Source of the DNA: Stenopsyche tienmushanensis
Taxonomy: Eukaryota > Arthropoda > Insecta > Trichoptera > Stenopsychidae
Reading direction: 5' to 3'
DNA length: 64,000 nucleotides
NCBI GenBank assembly: GCA_008973525.1
Contig: WACJ01000098.1
Location: 806,001-870,000, forward strand
Positions 34,465 through 44,347 of the stretch are shown piece by piece; the first letter of the stretch is position 1; every line of letters begins with the position of its first letter. The notes under the pieces were generated by a model. It ran no database searches and was not told where the DNA came from. It saw only the letters and a list, made by a program, of their open reading frames with translations. The position numbers and the translations under genes are program-made.

Positions 34465-36575
34465 TAACATATGATCGACATAAAAACGTGTTTATGGCAT
34501 TTTATACTATAAGTTTAGTTGTAACTATAATAACAACTAAAATAGAAAGTAAGAAACTGTTGTAGAAAATCAGTTTGAATATTGGTCCACAAACAATATC
34601 ATTTGGATCAGCGAATGGCTATCATACAGGCAGGGAGTTGTTTAGGTCATGATACAATGAATCACTTTAGAAACATTCCATGATTATATTATGTAATTGT
34701 TATCGTTCTTATAATACAAGCACATAAGCTTCCTTCAATCAATATTTATCCAATTGTCAATGAATAATTAATGAATTTCTGCATTTTTTAATTAACTTTG
34801 ATACAATGTATCATAGCGTTCGTATGTGTTAAAAATTTGATCGCTTATAGCATATCTTATATACTTTAACCCTCGATTGACGTACAATTCCAATTGATAA
34901 ATATCGAGCCTAATTACAGGTAAAAAAATATATTTTGACCGATGTAAAATTATCATGCCAAATAGCATTTGTATTGATTTTATAGATTCACCAATATTCA
35001 GCAGAACTTTGATTCTATTTAGAGACTTGGAGCTACAATGATTTTATGAAAGGCGTACATGAAGTATTTCAATACTTAGAAATTCCGAGTAAAATTGCCA
35101 ATTTGTATAATGATTTTCGGGGAGATGAAAAACAAAATGGCGACAAACAAATTGAATGTATTTCGATGAATGAACACTTTGTGCGCCGGTTTGTTAATAG
35201 AATCTCAATATTTAATAAGCTTATAATTACAGCCGAATTTGTTTGCCCGCTGAATGGAAATGGAGTACACTTCCTTTCATGCGAAATTCGGGCGAACTCT
35301 AAAAATAATAATACTGTAGGAACTCGTCTGTAGGTACGTATGGTAATTTTAGACTCAAACAGTAATGAATGTAAATTGAATGAAATTCTCTAATGAAAAG
35401 GGTAAGCAATCAAGCCGACGCTGAACTTGGGCCGATTAGAAACAGACCAAAATAATGATGTAACCCGAGATTCGTTACAGGATAGACTCCGTCATTATAC
35501 CGCAATATGAACGAAACAATTTGGGACGGAGCTTTTTGATGTATGCGCGTCGAGATAGGCGATCTCCAAACTCGAATTTGGACTTATAGTTAAGTCGATG
35601 GATAAATTCTCCAGGGTAAGAATGGAAACGTTTCCATATTACGTATGCTAGATTCCACGCAAATATTTGTGCGAGCTGCGAACGGCCCACTGATGAGATC
35701 AGTTTGCTGAGATAAGGTTCAATCTAAATTCTCGAGAGGGCCATTACCGTCATTGGCTCGTCTACTGATGCCGTATTTTTGTATGGAAACACCTTCAAGA
35801 TCCCTTGTCCGTTTATTCGGTAAATGCGAACCGATAAAATTTTATTGGGGTATTATTGAAGGGACTCGAATCGCAGATGTAATGTTTATATAATGAAATC
35901 ATTTGCTTATTTATAAGCTATTAAGTGAATATAGATACTCCTTTGAATATATATGATGGACTTGCGGCATCACCGCGAAATTGTATAAAAAATATTTAAA
36001 TGAATTATTCAGCAACCAATTCATACAAACTCTCAATGTCAATCCGTTTATTTATTTTTAAAAAAATGCAAAAGCTGTAAAATTAGATCCTGAGTAATGG
36101 CAATTGAAAAATTCCTTCAATTTATAATGAACTCATAGACGAACAGACATATATATTCCACTTATATAACATTTTTTACGCTGCTTAAAATTCATTTTAA
36201 CAGTTTATATTCCGTACACGCATCCAAGCGCAGTGATTATGCGAATAAAAGCATTTGAAAAAAATTCTTTAAATGGTGATTATTAACCAAAAATTTCTTT
36301 TATTAAGAAAGAAACCCTTGTAAATTGATTGTATCGATAATTTATATTTATTATAGGATTCTAGTGTAAGATTATTTTATTAGAACTTTTAGTTACGAGT
36401 TGATCTAAAAGCTATTGTCAAAATTATCAATATTTTTAAATAGTTTGTTCGGATTTATTAATTATCTCAATATTTATTTTATTAGATCCAGGATATCAGT
36501 AGATCAAGAAAATCGATCAGGAACATACAATCATATCCTTAGGGATGTTTTTCTTCATATTGTTAACCTATCTAT
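34465..36575. other. Non-coding stretch, nothing firmly recognised
   Basis: The frame at 35046-35333 (95 codons) has a reasonable composition but no motif. The minus-strand frame 35475-35690 likewise. The latter lies in a GC-richer, repeat-poor block (35400-35840). Confidence 0.5.
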
Positions 36576-36578
36576 TTA

Positions 36579-36634
36579 AATAAGTTCGTAGGATTTTTCA
36601 GTTTAAGGTTTAAATAAAATCCTACGAACTTATT
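36579..36634. repeat. Perfect 19-bp inverted repeat
   Basis: AATAAGTTCGTAGGATTTT (36579-36597) and AAAATCCTACGAACTTATT (36616-36634) are exact reverse complements around an 18-nt spacer. It could be a small foldback element. As RNA it would make a strong hairpin. Confidence 0.9.
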
Positions 36635-36707
36635 GAGTGATGTATTAAGATAATTTTACGTTGATACTAATCTTCAGCAATGAAAGATATGAATTTAAAT
36701 AGAAATA

Positions 36708-37343
36708 CAGTAGAACCTCTATTATCCGGACCTCGATTATCCGGATTGTTTAAAATAAAAAATACAATTTATTGATTTGCATATATTCACTTTTGCTCAC
36801 GTATGTGATATCACGTATGTATTATCTTACTTTTTTCTCAATGAAAGGTTCTAACGAAGTGATTATTTTAGTATTTGTTAATACGTGATTTAGGATTACT
36901 TTTGACTAATTATTTTAATGATTTCGAAATCGTCTGCTTTGTGGTGTTGACGCTTAAGTGCTGGGAATCCTGGTGATTAGTCGTAAAAGTTTTGGATAAT
37001 AGGTTAACCTTGTCTATGTTATCATCGACTATTCGGAAATAATTGAAGAAATATCTGCCTCAAAAAAACAAGATCCAGAAGATGAAGAAGAGATTTGCGA
37101 AGGAGGAGATATTGGTCCCACACATTCTGAAGCTTTTCAGTGTTTTGATGTCGCCATGAAATGACTTGAGAAGCAAGAAGAATGTAAATCAGGACATCTT
37201 ATATATCTTAAGAATTATCGCGATTTGGCAATATCTAAAAGAAGAGCGTTTAAGCTTTAAGCAAAAATCGATACATGATTTTTGATTTTTTGTTATCCGG
37301 ATACTTTTATCCCCAATTAGTCCGAATAATCGAGGTTCTATTG
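36708..37343 (+). mobile_element. Tigger/pogo-type element with TA target sites
   Basis: The left end CAGTAGAACCTCTATTATCC and the following ACCTCGATTATCCGG are the classic Tigger/pogo terminal words. The right end reads AATAATCGAGGTTCTATTG. TA flanks both (36706-36707 and 37344-37345). At 636 bp it keeps only the C-terminal end of the transposase. Confidence 0.85.
37027..37190 (+). pseudogene. Tigger transposase C-terminal remnant
   Basis: The frame reads EIIEEISASKKQDPEDEEE, ICEGGDIGPTHSEAFQCFD, VAMK, stop, LEKQEECK. An acidic stretch followed by HSEAFQCF and a Leu/Glu-rich tail is typical of the end of pogo/Tigger (DDE) transposases, downstream of the catalytic core. The Trp expected after MK is a stop. 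The catalytic domain is absent. Confidence 0.65.
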
Positions 37344-37584
37344 TAGTTTTAGATGGCTTAACCAAAGTTGTCCGCCAGATCAAATGTTACCAAATGAAAT
37401 CCATTATATAATTATACAACATTTACAACCTAAATTGGCCAAAACCAAGCCAACGTAATAATTTTTTTTTTAATTTTGTCCAAAATTTTGGTAGATCATA
37501 ATGTCAATGTCGTGCAATCTCTGTCCGTCGGTTTCTGAAAAGTTAGCAGACGACTTGACCCCGAACCATTGTCGAAGGAGTTAA

Positions 37585-38219
37585 GTTGGGGTATGTGAGG
37601 TTGGGCTATGTGAGGTTGGGGTATGTTGGGTTGGGCTATGTGAGGTTGGGGTATGTTGGGTTGGGCTATGTGAGGTTGGGGTATGTTGGGTTGTGCTATG
37701 TGAGGTTGGGGTATGTGAGGTTGGGGTATATGAGGTTGGGGTATGTTGGGTTGGGCAATGTGAGGTTGGGCTATGTGAGGTTGGGGTATGTTGGGTTGGG
37801 GTATGTTGGGTTGGGGTATGATAGGTTGGGCTATGTGAGGTTGGGTTATGTGAGGTTGTGCTATGTGAGGTTGGGGTATGTGAGGTTGTTGTGCAAAATA
37901 GCCCAACCTCACATAGCCCAACCTCACATAACCCAACCTCACATAACCCAACCTCACATAGCCCAACCTCACATACCCCAACCTCACATAGCACAACCTC
38001 CTCACATACCCCAATCTCACATACCCCAACCTCACATACCCCAACCTCACGTAGCACAACCTCACATACCCCAACCTCACACAGCCCAACCCAACATACC
38101 CCAACCCAACATAGCCCAACCTAACATAGCACAACCTCACATAGCCCAACCTCACATAGCCCAACCTCACATAACCCAACCTCACAAAACCCAACCTCAC
38201 ATAGACCAACCCAACATAA
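37585..38219. repeat. Giant palindrome of two opposed 15-bp tandem arrays
   Basis: The left arm (37585-37888) is about 20 head-to-tail units of consensus GGTTGGGSTATGTKR. The right arm (37901-38219) is about 21 units of the reverse complement. The spacer is only TTGTGCAAAATA. Units differ at the fourth G (C, G, T), the TGTGA/TGTTG position and a few others. One right-arm unit has a 3-bp gain (near 38000). Because 15 is divisible by 3, all six frames stay open. The long frames (GYVRL repeats of 220-237 codons, IPQPH on the other arm) are a by-product of the period, not evidence of a protein. A transcript would fold into one stem of about 300 bp. Confidence 0.95.
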
Positions 38220-38339
38220 TCCGGTCATTTTTTTGCGTAAACAAATAACACACTTGAAATCGATAAATTTGGGCTTAACGATCTATAACGCGTTATATTT
38301 AATTGAATTTATTATTAATTAATTTTTTCAATCACTTAA

Positions 38340-38457
38340 TAATTAACGAATAATATTCGAATAATTGGAATTTATATTCGAATTTCCGAATATTGGAAAA
38401 TGGGCAAATATATTCGAATATCGAATATTCGAATATTCGATTGGGACCCCTAATCAC
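38340..38457 (-). mobile_element. hAT-like end rich in ATTCGAAT
   Basis: On the minus strand it begins TAGGGGTCCCAATCGAATATT, less the last base, and continues with alternating ATTCGAATA words. Ends of this look occur in hAT-type MITEs. No partner end is found, and the assignment is tentative. Confidence 0.3.
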
Positions 38458-38458
38458 C

Positions 38459-38777
38459 AGTTATTGTTTCATCAGGTTTCATAAAATTCATCAATAAGAT
38501 GTTTACGACTTATGTTGTCATAAATAACTCATTTTTCATCTTCAATTCGGTCCAAAAAGGGACGATTTTTTTTGTTGACATCAAAACTTAAGCCCTGGTC
38601 GAAAAACTGTAGCATAAAAAGTAGATTGTGATGTTATTATTGATTTGATATTAATATTATTGACCAATAGATGTGTAAAAAAATACTAATGGAGATATTG
38701 TATTCACCGGGTCTAGATACAAACTGAGTTCAAATAGACGTCTATCAAAATTGACAATGACTTATCGATACACCTAA
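38459..38777 (-). mobile_element. mariner remnant, internally deleted
   Basis: The end TTAGGTGTATCGATAAGTCA (minus strand, inward from 38777) and the next 60 bases match the left end of the mariner at 23053. The inner part at 38460-38590 reads backwards through MKPDETITG, and upstream of it AAAATGAGTTATTTATGACA, the DNA for the region just after the first catalytic Asp. Everything between is lost. The other terminal repeat is missing. Confidence 0.7.
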
Positions 38778-38779
38778 TA

Positions 38780-40505
38780 TATGTATATTAATCCTGATGG
38801 TTCAATAAAGTATCCAGAACTATTTCATGATATGGAGGATTTAGTAGAAATGATATGTATGTGATATTGCATTAAATTTTTCCTCAAAAAAAAATGGTCG
38901 CGGAACATAATTTTGCAGCCCTTGAAATATTAAAAAATCAGATCGCGTACGCGGAAACCATCCTTTAAAAAGGAACGAAGATAAATGCAATTCTTATGGG
39001 GTATTGAAAACATTTATCAGGGGGTAAAATTTAATGCCCACCAAAAAGGCAACGGGGATCCCTTCCTCTTCTGGGAATGTCTAATTTCACTTTCCCCAGC
39101 TGCCGCCCCGGAAAATACGGAAAGCCTGATTATTTCCCGCGGAGGCCAAATGTTCCTGGGACCGCAAAATTAATTCGGACTCTGCCGCCTTCCTACCGAA
39201 CCGGAGACATATGGACTCTGTGTGATGTACGAAAGACGAAGAAAGGAAACTGAAACAATCGCGCGGCTTTGTAGTCACATGTCCGGCGGACCCGGAACCG
39301 GAAACGGGACCGCGACACATGCACAAAATTGTGTATAAATAAAACGGGAGACACTGGGAAAAGCGACACGTGCTCCTGCGAATTAAATAACGATGCTTTT
39401 CCCACCACACATTTCATTCGTAAATAATACGAGAAAGCCATCCTGGATCGGAATTGATCGTTCGCAGTCCTACAATCGAATTGCGATTTTTTGACGAATT
39501 TATTTTGGCAACGAAATAATGGCAGTCAAATCGAAATATCACATAATCGGTTTTCGGGATAAAATAGAAAGTATGATAGGAGCAGCGAACGGGATGAAAC
39601 TGACTCCCAGCAATTTGGCAATGTCACCCGCTCGTATGAACTCGCGTTTGTCATTTCATACACAAGCTACAAACGAACCATTCTTCCGCACGGAAGAAGG
39701 AAGAGTAGACATTTCGGTACATCCAAGCAACGATACGACGTTTTTATCCGGCAAAGAAACACTTCAAAAACAGATCCATCTGATAGACAATTAAAATTTG
39801 AATTTGATGCGGGCGTGCTCAGAAAATTACATCGATTCACTCGAAGGGTATTCAAATGAACCGACCCCACCCTCGCTCCCGGTGAATGTATCCATGGAAT
39901 AATTCCTCTTTTCCGTTCAATCGCGATGAACCTCGCTATCATTGCGAATAAAAGAGCAATTAAACATTTGTCAATTGGCAATTGTGCAAGACTGTAGGGA
40001 GTGGCTAAATTAGCAATATCCAAGTCATCACCTCAATCATTTTAGCGAGTATTCAATACAAAGCGTCATGGATTTAAAGATGCGATAAATGATATTTACG
40101 CTTTGAATAACAATGCTTATCTACTGATCTCTCAATCGTCGCTGAACAAATAAGAATGGAATTTATTGAAGATAACGCGATAAGATTAAACTTCAAATTA
40201 AATACAATATTAGCAAAAAATTCAAGGAAGTCTTATTTTATAGATTGGAAGCATTTTTGTTTAAATCTAATACGGTTGAGATAAATTCTAAAAATTATTA
40301 TGTTTGTCTTTCAATTTATCGTTTATATTTCCATGAGAACGCTTGAAAAACTAATAATTGATATGAAACTTTAAATTTATTTTAGCGAATATAGTGGATT
40401 TTAAAAATATATTTTAGTAAAAATAAATATATTGTAGCGATCATCGGGCCCTGAATGACTTATGAGGGTCGCTATATTATTATGATCATCCCGGTGCAAT
40501 GCGTG
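38780..40505. other. Non-coding, partly GC-rich stretch
   Basis: The segment 39040-39480 is GC-rich, with overlapping CCGGAACCGGAAAC (ETS-type) words near 39290 but no conserved protein. The 91-codon frame at 39519-39794 has no recognised motif. No transposon ends were found. Confidence 0.45.
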
Positions 40506-40512
40506 ATCGATT

Positions 40513-40583
40513 GAGATCGATCGCAACGTAATCCGTAACAATAGTCCTGACCCACGAGTCGGCTGCGATGAACGACGGAACAC
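40513..40583 (-). repeat. Dispersed GC-rich repeat, copy 2
   Basis: It is the reverse complement of the core at 29580-29650: GTGTTCCGTCGTTCATCGCA, then GACTCGTGGGTCAGGACTAT and GTTACGGATT. Matching seems to fade toward 40440 (a TATAGCGACCCTC word). It confirms this is an interspersed element in this genome. Confidence 0.7.
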
Positions 40584-40589
40584 GTTTAT

Positions 40590-41965
40590 GATTTAATTCG
40601 TTCGGTGATAAAGGTCGAAATGAGGTCAAAGTTATTCCACAGTAGAATAACCAGTGCCTTAAAATCTTGAAATTTACAGATGAATATTGCAACACATTTA
40701 TATGAAACAGTACAATAAAAGAGGTATGCTTAAATTTGAAACGACTCATTTCAGGTGAGTTTTTTATAGTCGGAGGGAATAAATTAAATAAAGGGGTTTG
40801 CTATAAAATTATTTAAATTATGTTTGGGGGGGATCAAAGTGAAATGCAGTTTTTTATTGTTTAATTTCTTTGCTTGCTCAAATTTACAACTGTGTCATTC
40901 AAAATTAAGTTTTCAATTAGCTGCGTCGCAGCTGTCAGACTTTACGGCATGACTTACCTTTTAGTCTTGAATTCAAAATTGTACAGGGTGGTTGCACTCC
41001 ACGCTCGACTTTTGCCCGCGTCACATTATTTGAGGCTTTTCCTTCAGGAATCTGAAGGAGCCCTCTCCCGAAAATGGTGGGACGTGAACGCCTCACGGTC
41101 GTACTTAAACGTTCACACTCCATTTTGCTAACGTCACATAAATATGTAAAGAGACACAAATGCGGAGCATAAAAAAATCATACACATAGATTGGAGATAA
41201 CGTAGCGAAAAAAGGGATGGAAGCCACATGGGACTGTTCGGAGATTTCCACTAGAAAATTGTGTGGTGCTACTTCTTCCACCTGTCTCGGGACTTCAACC
41301 CTTGGAGGCATGTAAGCAACGAGTTTAACATATAGTGAATGCGATTTATTCTTCGGGGAGTCGACAACCACGTGCCATTGTCAGAGTTGCTTCAAAATGC
41401 AGGTTTATTGCTCCGAAACCTGCGACGTGAATCCTCAATTCGAAATAAATTATTTTTATTTCGGGAGACGTCATTATGGCTAACGGCACTATTGGATATG
41501 CCATGGAAGTAAGCTTGCGTGAAATGTGTTCCCGTATGAAAGGAGGCGCTACGGATAATAAGCATTAAGGTTTTCCTGATGTATCCACCACATTTACATA
41601 CCTCCATGCTTGGCTGAAGGCTCTATACTTCCTAAGAAGGAAACTGGTGATGCCAGCACGTTTTCAAAAGTGCCTATTGTTGTGTTCTAAATGCTACATG
41701 CTTAACGTTGCGCCGTATTTTATACCATAGAAAACATGGAACGTACATGTATTCACAATATACGCTCCTCCACATGAATTTCGAACTCATAGTACATCAT
41801 ATGAAAATTATGGTCTCCCACGGAAAAAGTATCCAAATATAATAAAAACTTCATCTTTATGAGGGAAATATTCAAAAACCTCACCAAAGATATGACACTT
41901 GAGATGAAGACCACAACTTAAATTTAAAAAAATCCAAATAAGATCATATTTTTAACCCTATAAAT
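40590..41965. other. Non-coding stretch, nothing recognised
   Basis: Several short frames between 40874 and 41607 overlap on both strands in a GC-richer block; none has a motif. No transposon ends were seen. Confidence 0.5.
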
Positions 41966-41970
41966 ATCAC

Positions 41971-41988
41971 ACGCACAGATCTGTGCGT
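41971..41988. repeat. 18-bp perfect palindrome
   Basis: ACGCACAGATCTGTGCGT is its own reverse complement with no spacer. A dimeric factor site or chance are both possible. Confidence 0.9.
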
Positions 41989-42352
41989 TTCATCACATCA
42001 ACGTTATACGTAAAAAAATATCATATTAAACATGATTTTTATTGAAACATATTTATCTTAAATGTTATAAATAAATAAATAATTCATTTTTGGTATGGCT
42101 ATTTAATAACGAGACTTCTGTGGATCAAACTAAACAGGGTACTTTCAAAAAGTAATGCGTCCAATTTTCTCAATACACTTCAATACAGTCTTGTACTGGT
42201 CCCTCCAGATTTTTTTGATTCCTCGCTTAAAGGAGTTTAAAAAGGGTAACATTGGATACAATTGAGATCACCTAAGCTTATGTTACATTAGCTCTAAAGC
42301 ACATCCCAGAGAAGGCCTTCCAATGTGTCTTTCAAACTTGAATACCGTTATA

Positions 42353-43271
42353 TTAGGCTGTCCCACAAATTTCTTTCGCAAATGAACGCAGATCTAATAA
42401 TAGCTTTGATTGAAGAAAACCCGCAATATACTGTTCGCGAAATAGCTAACAAGATTCCACGAACATCCGTCCATAATCATCTGACAAAATTGTGCTACAT
42501 CAATCGTTCAGATGTGTGGCTTCCTCATATACTGACTGACTCAAATAAACTTCAGCGTATTTCAACATGCGATCTTCTTCTCCAACAACATAATAGCCAA
42601 CCTTTTTTGAAGAGACTTTTCACTGGAGATGAAAGTTGAATACTCTATGAGAATATCCAACGTAAACGGTCTTGGACTAAGGGTACAGAAGCTTTAAATG
42701 TAGCTAAACCTGCCCTACATCCAAAAAAAAGTTTTGCTATGCATTTGGTGGGACTGGAAGGGGATAGTTTATTATGAGATACTTCAGCAAGGTGAAACGA
42801 TCAATTCAACAAAATATTGTTTCCAACTAGACAATCTAAAGGATGCAATAGCCAGAAAACGGCCAGAATTAGCGAACAGACGAGGCGTTGTTTTTCATGA
42901 CGATAACGCCAGGCTTCATGTGTCTTTGCTCATCAGAAATAAATTATTATCATTTGACTGGAATGTTTTACCTCATCCTCCATACTCTCTAGATATTGCC
43001 CCTTCAGATTATTAAATATTTTTTTCATTGAAACATTCTTAACGTGGTAAAAATTTTAATTCAAAAAATGATATAAAAATGTACCTTGATCAATATTTTG
43101 CCAAAAAACCTGGGAAATTTTGGCAAGAAGGCATTATGAAGCTTTCGGAGAGATGAAGAAAGGTAATAGAACAGAATGGATCATATATTATTCAATAAAT
43201 TTTGATGTAATACAAATTATTGTTTATTTTTTCCTTATATGAAAACGAAAAAAACTTATGGGACACCCTAA
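42353..43271 (+). mobile_element. mariner element with TA target sites
   Basis: The ends are TTAGGCTGTCCCACAAATTT and, read inward from the right, TTAGGGTGTCCCATAAGTTT. TA flanks both (42351-42352 and 43272-43273). At 919 bp it is a deletion derivative. The transposase frame starts only about 30 bp from the left end, so the leader and the first DNA-binding helix-turn-helix are gone. Its end sequences differ from those of the other mariners here, so it belongs to a separate lineage. It lies in the presumed downstream intron of the tetraspanin gene, on the opposite strand. Confidence 0.85.
42382..43197 (+). pseudogene. mariner transposase lacking its N-terminus
   Basis: The frame covers the second DNA-binding helix-turn-helix (REIANKIPRTSVHNHL) and runs through the catalytic core. 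All three catalytic acidic residues are visible: FTGDES, FHDDNARLH and DIAPSDY. Damage: a stop at 42637-42639 (Trp to stop after GDES), a frameshift in an A-run near 42722-42730 before LLCIWWDWKGIVYYE, and a stop right after SDY at about 43014. The C-terminal segment continues to about 43197. The catalytic core is thus the best preserved of the four mariners, but it cannot be translated intact. Confidence 0.85.
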
Positions 43272-43306
43272 TATGTTTTGAAAAATGTGATCGCCAGCCA
43301 TATTTC

Positions 43307-43371
43307 CTGTAGATTCAAATCCAAGATGATTGAGTTACGAGTCCAACCACTTAACCACGGGACTACTACAG
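43307..43371 (-). tRNA. tRNA-like sequence (tRNA pseudogene or SINE head)
   Basis: On the minus strand a 6-bp acceptor-like stem CTGTAG...CTACAG encloses GTGGTTAAGTGGTTGGAC (A-box-like D arm), a possible anticodon arm with loop CTCGTAA (anticodon CGT, Thr), and GGATTTGAATC (B-box-like). The anticodon and T stems pair poorly and the total is 65 nt, so it is not a normal functional tRNA. Many arthropod SINEs start with such a sequence. It lies just outside the mariner at 42353-43271. Confidence 0.35.
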
Positions 43372-43613
43372 GTACCAATGAAGATCTTAATATAGGCAAA
43401 TAATCAATTTTAATTCAAGATCATATTAATTATTTTCTTTGACATTAATGACAGAATTTCAACTGTATATAGTTTTATGTTTAGTTTTTATCAAAAAAAT
43501 TATGCTGCATAATCAGTCTCGTTATTTAATAGCCTTATGCTTTATGTTTTAAGTAAACATTGGATATTCAAGCATAAAAATAATGATATACAAGAAAAAT
43601 GTAAAAGACTCAC

Positions 43614-43811
43614 CATGGTCAAAGCTGCAGTATTCTCCATGAGTGCAGCTCCACACCCGAGGAAAGAAACAATCATTATAACCACGGACGAGACCAGCAA
43701 AATGTATATGCCGATGTAGTACTGCTGGATTTGAAGGATGCTGATCCATTCGTTGAATCCTGGCTCGACACGAATCCACAAGGACAGACCGAATATGGCT
43801 GCTCCCAACAT
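43614..43811 (-). CDS. Tsp2A: Tetraspanin internal exon (Tsp2A-like)
   Basis: This is an internal exon of a four-transmembrane tetraspanin. On the minus strand the acceptor TTATTCTTTTGCAG ends at 43812 and the donor ATGGTGAGT starts the next intron at 43613. The exon is 198 bp, 66 codons, phase 0 on both sides. Residues 1-14 finish the first membrane segment. RVEPGFNEW and the residues after it form the small outer loop. IGIYILLVSSVVIMIVSFLG is the second membrane segment. GCGAALMEN is the small inner loop with the Glu conserved across tetraspanins. The EPGF.[ND]W motif and the spacing are, from memory, closest to insect Tsp2A, a smooth septate junction protein of gut epithelium. Orthology is an inference from one exon. 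I did not find the first exon or the large-loop exon with its Cys-Cys-Gly motif, so introns probably extend beyond what I can trace. The open frame upstream of the acceptor is intronic. Confidence 0.8.
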
Positions 43812-44340
43812 CTGCAAAAGAATAATTAATTTTAACCACAAGCACTGCAAGGGCTTTGAGCGCTTAAAAGCTGCGAAAGCTGCGTCCTCCCGCTTGCGCG
43901 AATTTCCGAAAACGCAACCCGGCGAGACGCTTAAATATTTTTGCATTTTTCCATGGGACAATTTGTCCCCGTCGTTGTTCCAGATTGCCATAAGAATTCA
44001 TAGGAGAAAAGGACCATTAAAAAGCGGGCTAAATAATGACATTATACCGCGTAAAGTTATATGGCCACTAAAAACGTAACGAGAAAAATGCACGCGAAGT
44101 GCAATACCTATGCGACGAGCGGAACCGCATAATTTATAAGGGCTTTATGTTTTTGTTTTTGGGCTATAAGTTTGGCCGGGAAAGTACATAATTTTTCATA
44201 TGGAGATGTGCTTCGTGTCCTGATGTATCGTTCTTTTGGTGTAGTTTTATTTGTGGAAGCTCACCTTTGCTTATTCTGCGACAAGTACTCTAACGAATAG
44301 TTTTTCTTGACACTTTATAAGACGTTTTAATGCAACATAA
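43812..44340 (-). other. Presumed intron of the tetraspanin gene
   Basis: Upstream of the acceptor the minus strand shows a T-rich tract and no further homology to tetraspanins. Positions 43860-44100 are GC-richer but show no motif. Confidence 0.5.
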
Positions 44341-44347
44341 ATATATA

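Noticed and set aside
37585..38219. CRISPR-like or telomeric array
   Set aside because: Units are contiguous without spacers and are not the arthropod TTAGG telomere repeat. The inverted arrangement fits neither.
37496..38248. Open frames of 237, 220 and 158 codons with GYVRL, IPQPH or SPTSH repeats on both strands
   Set aside because: They follow automatically from a stop-free 15-bp tandem period. Frames on both strands are equally open, and there is no start context or flanking coding sequence.
43307..43371. Functional tRNA-Thr
   Set aside because: Too short, and the anticodon and T stems do not pair properly.
43542..43991. The full 149-codon frame around the tetraspanin exon as a single-exon gene
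   Set aside because: Homology is confined to 43614-43811 and is bounded exactly by acceptor and donor sites. The rest of the frame is intron read-through.
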